Shown: positions 6,863 to 13,901 of the stretch, one piece after another
How positions within the stretch are numbered: position 1 is the first letter of the stretch
Layout: each line of letters starts with the position of its first letter
Source of the DNA: Polymorphospora lycopeni
Lineage (GTDB): Bacteria; Actinomycetota; Actinomycetes; Mycobacteriales; Micromonosporaceae
Direction: 5' to 3'
NCBI RefSeq assembly: GCF_042237075.1
Contig: NZ_JBCGDC010000024.1
Location: 1 to 64,000 of the forward strand
DNA length: 64,000 nucleotides
The notes under the pieces: model-generated
Seen by the model: the letters and a program-made list of their open reading frames with translations, nothing else
Told to the model about the DNA's origin: nothing
Databases searched by the model: none
Translations under genes and position numbers: made by a program

Positions 6863-8239
6863 ATGCTGAGCGGCGCCGGACCAGAAGAGCCGCCCGGCCG
6901 GCCCGGGGAGCGGTTCGCCACGGCGCTGGCCGATTCGTTCCTGGCCGGTGACTGGGTCCGCGACGGCCTGCTCGGGCGGGGTGCGCTCGTCGTCGGCGTA
7001 CGGGCCCGCTGGCTGCGCCGGGTGGTGGCCGAGGTGCTCGGGGCATACCCGAGGGTGCCGGCCGACCGGCCGCGCGAACTCGCCGGTTTCGTCGCGGCGT
7101 CGCCGGTCTACCGGGCGGCGTGGCACTCGGCCAGGCTGCGTGGCCGCCGGCTGCGGGTCCGCGCCCGGCCGGTCACCGCGACCCGGACCGTACGCCGGCC
7201 CTGGCCCACCCCGGTCGTCGACGACCTGGCCGCACTCTCCGACCTGCTCGGACTCACCCCCGAAGAACTCGACTGGTACGCCGACCGCCGGTCGATCAAC
7301 CGGCATGCCCGCGAGGAGCGGTTGCGCCACTACCGGTACACCTGGCTCGGCGGGCGGTTGATCGAGGCGCCGAAGCCCCGGCTGCGGGCGCTCCAGCGGC
7401 TGCTGCTCGCCGAGGTGCTCGGACCGGTGCCGGTGCATCCCGCCGTGCACGGCTTCGTGCCCGGCCGGTCCGCGCACACGTTCGCGGCGGCACACGCCGG
7501 GCGGCCGACCGTCGTACGCGTCGATCTGGTGTCGTTCTTCGCGACCGTGTCGGCACCCCGGATCTTCGGGCTGCTGCGGCTCGCCGGCTATCCCGAGCCG
7601 GTGGCGCACACGCTGACCGCGTTGTGCGTGACCCGTACCCCGGTCCGGGTGCTGCGGGCGGCGCCGGCCGGGCTGCCGGACCGGCCGTACCGGCTGGCGT
7701 TGCTGCGTGGGCCGCACCTGCCGCAGGGCGCGCCGGCCTCGCCGGCGCTGGCCAACCTGTGCGGCTTCCGGCTCGACCGCCGGCTGGCCGGGCTGGCGGC
7801 CGCGTTCGGCGCGACCTACACCCGGTACGCCGACGATCTCGCCTTCTCCGGCGACCTGCCGTCGCGCCGGGCGGCGGCCCTGGTCGACCGGGTGACCGCT
7901 GTCGTGGCCGGGGAGGGGTTCCGGGTCCGGCCCGACAAGACCCGGATCCGTGGCCAAGCCGACCGGCAGGTGCTCGCCGGCCTGGTCGTCAACGCCCGGC
8001 CCGCGGTGCCGCGCGACGAGTACGACCGGCTCCGCGCCCTGCTGCACAACGCGGCGCGGACCGGGCTGGCGGCGCAGAACCGCGACGGCCACCCCGATTT
8101 CGAGGCCCATCTCGCCGGTCGGATCGGGTGGGTCGGTCGGGACCGTCCGGCCCGGGCGGCGAAGTTGCGGGCGCTGTTCGAGGCGGCCCGCTTCCGCCCG
8201 GACGGCGGCTGGTCAGGCGGCGTGACAGCAGGTCAGTGA
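6863..8239 (+). CDS. Retron-type reverse transcriptase
   Basis: 458 residues from ATG 6863; the longer open frame upstream is arginine-rich and overlaps the RNA locus, so it is not coding. RT hallmarks: EAPKPRLRALQ, then HGFVPGRS, VVRVDLVSFF (catalytic Asp 221), PQGAPASPALANL (from 287), TYTRYADDLAFSGD (YADD at 322-325) and a C-terminal thumb with LHNAARTG. The retron NAxxH motif of region X is present as FAAAH (207-211) and the VTG of region Y as LAG (371-373), so both retron signatures are kept in altered form. The first 105 or so residues, before LSDLLGLTPEELDWYAD, are an alpha-helical N-terminal extension of unknown function. There is no recognisable toxin or effector gene downstream; the next gene is a cellulase. 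Other possibilities are a retron-like RT without msDNA, or another chromosomal RT clade. Confidence 0.9.
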   Translation: MLSGAGPEEPPGRPGERFATALADSFLAGDWVRDGLLGRGALVVGVRARWLRRVVAEVLGAYPRVPADRPRELAGFVAASPVYRAAWHSARLRGRRLRVRARPVTATRTVRRPWPTPVVDDLAALSDLLGLTPEELDWYADRRSINRHAREERLRHYRYTWLGGRLIEAPKPRLRALQRLLLAEVLGPVPVHPAVHGFVPGRSAHTFAAAHAGRPTVVRVDLVSFFATVSAPRIFGLLRLAGYPEPVAHTLTALCVTRTPVRVLRAAPAGLPDRPYRLALLRGPHLPQGAPASPALANLCGFRLDRRLAGLAAAFGATYTRYADDLAFSGDLPSRRAAALVDRVTAVVAGEGFRVRPDKTRIRGQADRQVLAGLVVNARPAVPRDEYDRLRALLHNAARTGLAAQNRDGHPDFEAHLAGRIGWVGRDRPARAAKLRALFEAARFRPDGGWSGGVTAGQ

Positions 8240-8274
8240 TACGCGGAAGTTTCAGGCTGATGTCGACTGTTGTG

Positions 8275-8292
8275 CATGGAAGCGCTCCCATG
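8275..8292. promoter_or_regulatory. CebR-type operator
   Basis: CATGGAAGCGCTCCCATG is an 18-bp palindrome with one mismatch. Its core TGGAAGCGCTCCCA differs by one base from TGGGAGCGCTCCCA, the operator of the cellulose/cellooligosaccharide repressor CebR of Streptomyces. It lies about 205 bp upstream of the GH6 cellulase start, the expected target. The rest of 8240-8496 is promoter and leader without other features I recognise. Confidence 0.8.
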
Positions 8293-8496
8293 TAAGAATT
8301 CCAGCACTGTGTCGGCCAACACACCACACAGTAATGGCGCCGAGGGCATCCGGCTATCCGGGCGGCGCCGATGAAAGCCCGACCGGGCCGGGCAGAGCAG
8401 CACCCCCGAATGGCGCCCCACGGACGACGTCCGGCGGTCGTCGCCGTTCCGGACCCCACCCCCGGGGGCCGGACCGACCCGAGGAGATCAGCGGTA

Positions 8497-10278
8497 ATGA
8501 ATTTGCGGAACAGGTTGTCCGGCCGGCGTAAGGCCGTGGCGCTGGCAGGTGCCAGCGCCCTCGTGGCCGCCGGCCTCGCCACGATCCCGGCCACCATGGC
8601 CCACGCGGCGACCGGCTGCGACGTCACCTACACCACCAACGACTGGCAGGGTGGCTTCACCGGCAACGTCACCATCAAGAACGTCGGTGACCCGCTGACC
8701 GCGTGGACGCTGCGCTTCACCTTCCCCAACGGCAGCCAGCAGGTGCAGCAGGGCTGGTCGGCGAACTGGTCCCAGAGCGGCAGCCAGGTCACCGCCACCA
8801 ACCTGTCCTGGAACGGCTCGCTGGGCACCGGCGCCTCCACCAGCATCGGCTTCAACGGTGCGTGGAGCGGCAGCAACCCGAAGCCGACCAGCTTCACCCT
8901 GAACGGCGTCGTCTGCAACGGCGGCACCACGAACCCGACCACGCCGCCGCCCACCACGCCCCCGCCGACCACGCCGCCGCCCACCACGCCCCCGCCGACC
9001 ACGCCGCCGCCCACGACGCCGCCGCCCGGCGGTCCCCGGGTCGACAACCCCTACGTGGGCGCCCAGGGATACGTGAACCCGGAGTGGCGCGCCAAGGCCA
9101 ACGCCGAGCCGGGCGGAAGCCGGATCTCCAACACCCCGACCGCCGTGTGGATCGACCGGATCGCCGCGATCGAGGGCACCGACAACAGCCAGTCCAACGG
9201 CCCGATGGGCGTACGTGACCACCTGGACGCCGCGCTCGCCCAGAACGCCGGCTACATCCAGTTCGTCATCTACAACCTGCCCGGCCGCGACTGCTCGGCC
9301 CTCGCCTCCACCGGTGAGCTGGGCGTCGACGAACTGCCCCGCTACAAGGCCGAGTACATCGACCCGATCGCCGCGATCCAGGGCGACGCGAAGTACCGCA
9401 ACCTGCGCATCATCAACGTGATCGAGATCGACTCGCTGCCGAACCTGGTGACGAACCTCAACGTCGCCAAGTGCCAGACGATGAACAACAACGGCGGCTA
9501 CGTCAAGGGCGTCGGCTACGCGCTGCACAAGCTCGGCGCGATCCCGAACGTCTACAACTACATCGACGCCGCGCACCACGGCTGGATCGGCTGGGACACC
9601 AACTTCGGCCCGTCGGCCGCCAAGTTCAAGGAGGCGGCGACCGCCGAGGGCGCGACCGTCAACGACGTGCACGGCTTCATCACCAACACCGCCAACTACT
9701 CGGCGCTGCGCAACCCGCACTACACCATCAACACCCAGGTCAACGGCACCTCCGTGCGCCAGTCCAAGTGGGTCGACTGGAACTTCTACGTCGACGAGCT
9801 GACCTTCGCCCAGGCCTTCCGGCAGGAACTGGTCAACCGCGGCTTCAACAGCAACATCGGCATGCTGATCGACACCTCCCGCAACGGCTGGGGCGGCCCG
9901 AACCGGCCGACCGGCGCCGGCCCGACCGACAACGTCGACAACTTCGTCAACGCCCGTCGGATCGACCGCCGCATCCACGCCGGCAACTGGTGCAACCAGA
10001 GCGGTGCCGGCCTCGGCGAGCGTCCGGTCGCCGCTCCGGAGCCGGGCATCGACGCGTACGTCTGGGTGAAGCCCCCGGGTGAGTCGGACGGCTCCAGCCG
10101 CCTGATCCCGAACAACGACGGCAAGGGCTTCGACCGGATGTGCGACCCGACCTACACCGGTAACGAGCGCAACGGCAACAACCTGAGCGGTGCCCTGCCC
10201 GACGCCCCGATCTCGGGTGCCTGGTTCTCGGCGCAGTTCCGCGAGCTCATGGCCAACGCCTACCCGCCGTTGAGCTGA
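8497..10278 (+). CDS. Secreted CBM2-GH6 cellulase (exoglucanase type)
   Basis: 593 residues from ATG 8497 with GAGGAG at 8481-8486; earlier in-frame starts lie in the promoter region. A signal peptide with a basic start and cleavage near AHA-37 is followed by a CBM2 cellulose-binding module (about 38-145, CDVTYTTNDWQGGFTGNV). Next is a proline/threonine linker built of PTTPPP repeats (about 147-180), and then a GH6 catalytic domain. The GH6 signature VIYNLPGRDCSALAS carries the conserved Asp 265. The length and loops, including MNNNGGYVKGVGYALH and GLGERPVAAPEPGIDAYVW, resemble bacterial GH6 cellobiohydrolases more than short endoglucanases. It inverts beta-1,4-glucan linkages outside the cell. 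Control by a CebR-like repressor is inferred from the operator at 8275-8292. A strong terminator follows. Confidence 0.95.
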   Translation: MNLRNRLSGRRKAVALAGASALVAAGLATIPATMAHAATGCDVTYTTNDWQGGFTGNVTIKNVGDPLTAWTLRFTFPNGSQQVQQGWSANWSQSGSQVTATNLSWNGSLGTGASTSIGFNGAWSGSNPKPTSFTLNGVVCNGGTTNPTTPPPTTPPPTTPPPTTPPPTTPPPTTPPPGGPRVDNPYVGAQGYVNPEWRAKANAEPGGSRISNTPTAVWIDRIAAIEGTDNSQSNGPMGVRDHLDAALAQNAGYIQFVIYNLPGRDCSALASTGELGVDELPRYKAEYIDPIAAIQGDAKYRNLRIINVIEIDSLPNLVTNLNVAKCQTMNNNGGYVKGVGYALHKLGAIPNVYNYIDAAHHGWIGWDTNFGPSAAKFKEAATAEGATVNDVHGFITNTANYSALRNPHYTINTQVNGTSVRQSKWVDWNFYVDELTFAQAFRQELVNRGFNSNIGMLIDTSRNGWGGPNRPTGAGPTDNVDNFVNARRIDRRIHAGNWCNQSGAGLGERPVAAPEPGIDAYVWVKPPGESDGSSRLIPNNDGKGFDRMCDPTYTGNERNGNNLSGALPDAPISGAWFSAQFRELMANAYPPLS

Positions 10279-10294
10279 GCGTCACACCCCGCCC

Positions 10295-10338
10295 GGCGGC
10301 CCCCGATGCGATCCGCATCGGGGGCCGCCCCCTTCTTT
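10295..10338 (+). terminator. Intrinsic terminator of the cellulase gene
   Basis: Perfect 16-bp arms GGCGGCCCCCGATGCG (10295-10310) and CGCATCGGGGGCCGCC (10314-10329) with a 3-nt loop, followed by CCCCTTCTTTTT. Confidence 0.9.
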
Positions 10339-10353
10339 TTGTCGTTCCGGCGG

Positions 10354-10716
10354 CTAGGGCACGGTCCGCTCGATGGCCGCCGGACCGTCCCGGTCCAGTT
10401 CGGCCTGGGCCCGCCGGACGCGCTCCGGGGTCGGCTCGCCGCCCTGCGCCATCACCAGGTCCTCCGGATCCCACGGCTGCTCCGCCCCGGTACGCGCACC
10501 GCGCGCGGCCGGCGTGCCACCGCCGAACGGGGCGCCGAGGATCTCCTCGGTCGGCGGAAACTCGGCGGTGTCACCGGCCTCCCGAAAGTCCGGATTGTCC
10601 GGGCCCGGCCCGCCACCGCCGGTCAGCTTGTTCACGCTCGTCTCCTGCTCGACCGCGGCGGCCACCTCAGGCGTCTCCTCCAGCGGTCGCTGCGCATCCG
10701 AACTGCGGTCCGTCAT
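10354..10716 (-). CDS. Small hydrophilic protein, unknown function
   Basis: 120 residues, acidic and rich in Gly, Pro, Glu and Ala, with no hydrophobic segment and little predicted structure. The ATG at 10716 has an AGGAGGGCGG ribosome site. It is convergent with the cellulase terminator. I recognise it only as an actinomycete-type conserved hypothetical protein; no catalytic motif is visible. Confidence 0.65.
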   Translation of the reverse strand: MTDRSSDAQRPLEETPEVAAAVEQETSVNKLTGGGGPGPDNPDFREAGDTAEFPPTEEILGAPFGGGTPAARGARTGAEQPWDPEDLVMAQGGEPTPERVRRAQAELDRDGPAAIERTVP

Positions 10717-10843
10717 GGCTCCGCCCTCCTGTCGGTCGATACCGACGGCATACCCGGCGCCGGCCCGGACATTCCGGCCGCGACCGGACGGGGAGCGGGC
10801 GGTGAGCGGCGGGCGGCCGGGATGCCGGAGAAGAAGCGGCCGG

Positions 10844-11527
10844 CTACCCCAGGGTCAGCCAGCGGATCGCGCGCTGCTCGACCCGGGCCGTCTCGGCCGG
10901 GGTGAGCGGCTGACGGCCGGTCGCCTTGCGCAGGAACGTGATCTCGTCCCAACCCAGATCGGCCACCGCCGCGATGCCGTGGTCGGGCAGCAGCAGGTCG
11001 GTCAGCACGCCGGCCGCGGCCGGGGTCAGCCACGGCCGCCGGTCCAGGGCCGTGGCCAGGTCGAGGCCGTGGATGCCCACCTCGACGATTCTGGTGACCA
11101 GGAAATCGGTCAGCAGCATGGCGTCGCCGTGCCGGGTCCGCACCACGCGGTCGGCCGGCTCCCGCCCGCACTGTTCGACGATCCGCCGCCAGGTGCCGTC
11201 GAACTCGACGGCCAGCGCGGCCCCGTCCGCGACGTCCGCCACCCGCCGCTCGGCCAGCCCGATCCGGGCGGCGTTCGTACCGGTGGCGAAGCGGTGGTCG
11301 GGCCGGTAGTAGCCGGCGGCGGAGACCGTCGCCCGGGGCGGCGCCGGTGCCGCCAGCATGCCGGGCAGCCACTCCAGGATGGTCAGCACGTGACCGAGCA
11401 GCCCGGCGACGTTCCAGGGTGGACACGGGGTGGGCCGCGACCAGTCGTCCGCCGGCAGTTCGCGCAGGACGGCGGCGAGCTGTGCGGCCTCGGCCCGCAG
11501 TGCCGGCAGGACCCGATCACTTGGCAT
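10844..11527 (-). CDS. TIGR03083/DinB-like mycothiol-dependent family protein
   Basis: 227 residues from ATG 11527. The N-terminus with LRELPADDWSRPTPCPPWNVAGLLGHVLTI is the signature of the maleylpyruvate-isomerase-like (TIGR03083, MDMPI N-terminal) family, a DinB four-helix bundle whose conserved His residues bind metal. Further conserved-looking parts are DFLVTRIVEVGIHGLDLA, also typical of the family. Members use or are suspected to use mycothiol; the substrate here is unknown. The gene is divergent from the O-methyltransferase at 11577, with 49 bp shared upstream. Confidence 0.8.
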   Translation of the reverse strand: MPSDRVLPALRAEAAQLAAVLRELPADDWSRPTPCPPWNVAGLLGHVLTILEWLPGMLAAPAPPRATVSAAGYYRPDHRFATGTNAARIGLAERRVADVADGAALAVEFDGTWRRIVEQCGREPADRVVRTRHGDAMLLTDFLVTRIVEVGIHGLDLATALDRRPWLTPAAAGVLTDLLLPDHGIAAVADLGWDEITFLRKATGRQPLTPAETARVEQRAIRWLTLG

Positions 11528-11576
11528 GTCGGGCACCCTATCGGGCCGCCGTGGAGCCCTCTCGACAATGCAACGT

Positions 11577-12242
11577 ATGACCAATGACGCGTGGGAATCC
11601 GTCGACCGGTATTTCAGCGACCTGCTCATTCCCGCCGACCCGGTGCTGGCGGCGGTGCTGCGGGCCAACCAGGAGGCCGGCCTGCCGGCCATGGACGTCG
11701 CGCCCAACCAGGGGAAACTGCTGATGCTGCTGGCCCGGATCAGCGGTGCCCGCCGGGTCCTGGAGATCGGCACCCTGGGCGCCTACAGCACCATCTGGCT
11801 GGCCCGGGGAATCCCGGCCGACGGGCGGATCGTGACCCTGGAGGCCGACCCCTCGTACGCCGCCGTGGCGCGGGCGAACCTCGACCGGGCCGGCGTCGCC
11901 GGCCGGGTCGACCTGCGGGTCGCCCCGGCCCTGGACACGCTGCCCGAACTCCTCGCGCAGGACGCCGGACCGTTCGACCTGGTGTTCATCGACGCCGACA
12001 AGCCGAACAACCCGCACTACCTGGAGTGGGCGCTGCGCCTGACCCGGCCCGGCAGCCTGGTCATCGGTGACAACGTCGTACGCGACGGGCACGTCGTGGA
12101 CCCGGACAGCCCGGACGACAGGGTACGGGGGGTGCGTACCTTCCTCGAGATGACCGGCGCCCACCCGCGCCTCGACGCGACCGCGCTGCAGACGGTCGGT
12201 GCGAAGGGCTGGGACGGCTTCTCGCTCGCGGTCGTCAGGTGA
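11577..12242 (+). CDS. SAM-dependent O-methyltransferase, class I
   Basis: 221 residues from ATG 11577; an in-frame ATG at 11568 is possible. The AdoMet-binding motif I is ARRVLEIGTLGAYSTIWLA and the metal-binding post-motif is FDLVFIDADKPNNPHYLEWA. This is the pattern of the catechol/caffeoyl-CoA O-methyltransferase family (methyltransf_3). Such small soluble enzymes methylate catechol-type hydroxyls in a divalent-cation-dependent way. The native substrate cannot be told. The short 5' region lacks a Shine-Dalgarno sequence, suggesting a leaderless mRNA. Confidence 0.85.
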   Translation: MTNDAWESVDRYFSDLLIPADPVLAAVLRANQEAGLPAMDVAPNQGKLLMLLARISGARRVLEIGTLGAYSTIWLARGIPADGRIVTLEADPSYAAVARANLDRAGVAGRVDLRVAPALDTLPELLAQDAGPFDLVFIDADKPNNPHYLEWALRLTRPGSLVIGDNVVRDGHVVDPDSPDDRVRGVRTFLEMTGAHPRLDATALQTVGAKGWDGFSLAVVR

Positions 12243-12264
12243 CCGGCGCCGGGGAGAGGGCGGC

Positions 12265-13071
12265 TCAGGTGTCCAGCAGGCGGTCCAGGAAGTCCCGGTA
12301 GCGGCGGACGGTGACCCGCAACCGCTCGGTGTCGTCGGCCCCCGAGGACCGCCAGCCACCGAGGTCGTCCTTCTGCTCGGCGAGTGCCGTGGCCAGCGTC
12401 TGCACCGCCTCGTCGACCAGGTCCTGCGCCTCGCCGGCGGCGGCGCGCGGATCGTCGACGAAGCGCAACTGGACCTCGCGCCACCGCTGCCGCAGGGCCT
12501 GCGCGGTGGCGGCCGGGATCAGCACGGCGACCGGCTCGCCCGGCACGTCACCGGGCATGAGCCCGGACCCGCCGGCCGGTTCCGCCTCCGCCGCGCCGTC
12601 GGCCGCGGGGTCGACGGCGACCGGGTCGGGCCGGCGGTCACCGGTCGTCGCGTCGGTCCGGTCGTCGTCGAACCGGTGGTCGACGGCGCCGGTGTCGGTC
12701 CGGTTGTCACCGGGCCGGTGGTCGACGGCGACGGTGTCGGCTGGGCCGTCGGTGGTGTCCGTGTCGGCCTTGGAAGCCGTACGGTCGGCGTGGAACCCGT
12801 TGACCGCCGGGTCGTGACCGTCGACGCCGTGGTCACCGGCCGGATCGGGCCGGTCCCGTCGCAGGTCCATGGCGTCCGGAGCGGCGCGTCCGGGGTGGTC
12901 GTGGCCGGGGTCGGGGGTGTGGTCGTACTCGGGGGTGTCGCGCGGGTCCGACGCGAACCCGTCGGCCCGGCGCGCGGACGTCCGGTCCGGGGCGTCGTCC
13001 TGCTCGGGTACGGGCACCGGGTGGGACCGGACCACGTCCGGTTCCCGCAGCTGCTGGTCGTGATGGCGCAC
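12265..13071 (-). CDS. Conserved hypothetical protein with Asp/Arg-rich linker
   Basis: 268 residues from GTG 13071. GAGGAGG lies just upstream, overlapping the stop of the previous gene, so the two are coupled. The middle is a low-complexity, Asp/Arg/Thr/Gly-rich stretch with degenerate AVDHRxxDxRTD units (about residues 60-160). The last 95 residues form a helical domain with WREVQLRFVDDPRAAAGEA and RYRDFLDRLLD. This tail resembles that of the upstream neighbour (WEEIQARFVDSPAEAVGAA, HYRELFADLLGD), so the two are paralogues. Function unknown. Confidence 0.7.
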   Translation of the reverse strand: MRHHDQQLREPDVVRSHPVPVPEQDDAPDRTSARRADGFASDPRDTPEYDHTPDPGHDHPGRAAPDAMDLRRDRPDPAGDHGVDGHDPAVNGFHADRTASKADTDTTDGPADTVAVDHRPGDNRTDTGAVDHRFDDDRTDATTGDRRPDPVAVDPAADGAAEAEPAGGSGLMPGDVPGEPVAVLIPAATAQALRQRWREVQLRFVDDPRAAAGEAQDLVDEAVQTLATALAEQKDDLGGWRSSGADDTERLRVTVRRYRDFLDRLLDT

Positions 13072-13082
13072 GGCTGGCCTCC

Positions 13083-13667
13083 TCAGCGGATCGTGGCGTC
13101 GGCGGGTTCGGGCGACTCCGCGGCCCGGGGCGGCGCGGGAGCGTCGCCGAGCAGGTCGGCGAAGAGTTCCCGGTAGTGGACGATGGCCTGCCGCAGCTCC
13201 TCGGTGCTGGCCTCGCCCTTGGCGTTGCGGACCTGGATGTCGTGGGCGTCGCGATAGTGCCCCAGGGTGCGGGCGTGCTCGACGCTCAGGTGGGACACCT
13301 GGTCGTCGTAGTCGCCGGTGGGGTAGCCGCGCTCGGCGACGAGGCGGGTGACCAGCTCGTCGGCGGCGCCGACGGCCTCGGCGGGGGAGTCGACGAACCG
13401 GGCCTGGATCTCCTCCCACTCCGTGGCGTAGCGTTCCCGGGCCTCCGGCGACAGCGGCGTCAGGGTCAGTTCGGCGTGGCGGCGCTCCCGGTCCCGCAGC
13501 TCACGCTCGGCGTCGGCGCGGCTGTCCCGTTCGGACAGCAGGCGGTCGTACTCGGGCCCGAACCTGTTGCGCAGGTTGCGGCGCCGGCCGAACATCAACG
13601 CGGCGGCCACGGCGGCCACGACGACGACAACGAGAATCAGGGTGACGACGATCTGGGTGGTCGACAT
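13083..13667 (-). CDS. Membrane-anchored coiled-coil protein, paralogue of neighbour
   Basis: 194 residues from ATG 13667 with GAAGGAGG upstream. An N-terminal hydrophobic segment (IVVTLILVVVVVAAVAAALM) is followed by basic residues, as in a single-pass anchor with a cytosolic tail. Then come a charged, probably coiled-coil stretch (LLSERDSRADAERELRDRER) and a C-terminal helical domain shared with the downstream gene. Such proteins are widespread and uncharacterised in Micromonosporaceae and Streptomyces. Function unknown; the pair probably act together because the genes are coupled. Confidence 0.75.
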   Translation of the reverse strand: MSTTQIVVTLILVVVVVAAVAAALMFGRRRNLRNRFGPEYDRLLSERDSRADAERELRDRERRHAELTLTPLSPEARERYATEWEEIQARFVDSPAEAVGAADELVTRLVAERGYPTGDYDDQVSHLSVEHARTLGHYRDAHDIQVRNAKGEASTEELRQAIVHYRELFADLLGDAPAPPRAAESPEPADATIR

Positions 13668-13901
13668 GGTGTCCTCCTTCGACACCGGTAGTTCCCGCTG
13701 GGGGGTGGTTGTCAATCCCCCTCCGGCCGACCAGTTGTCATCGATGGGCGAAACAGGTTCGAATCGGTCGAAAGTCGAGATATCAATCCATCGACGAAAC
13801 GGTACGGATCGATCATCGGTGGTAGTGCCGAGGCCCTGGATTCCGTATCCTGCCCAAGGCGCACGCGCCGGGTCCTGCCGTATCCCCTAGGGCGAGGTCT
13901 G

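Noticed and set aside
8371..8496. Earlier start for the GH6 cellulase
   Set aside because: Would put 42 residues before a normal signal peptide; GAGGAG and ATG 8497 are clearly the start.
8936..9030. CRISPR-like or tandem repeat in the cellulase
   Set aside because: It encodes the Pro/Thr linker between CBM2 and GH6; the repeats are a coding linker.
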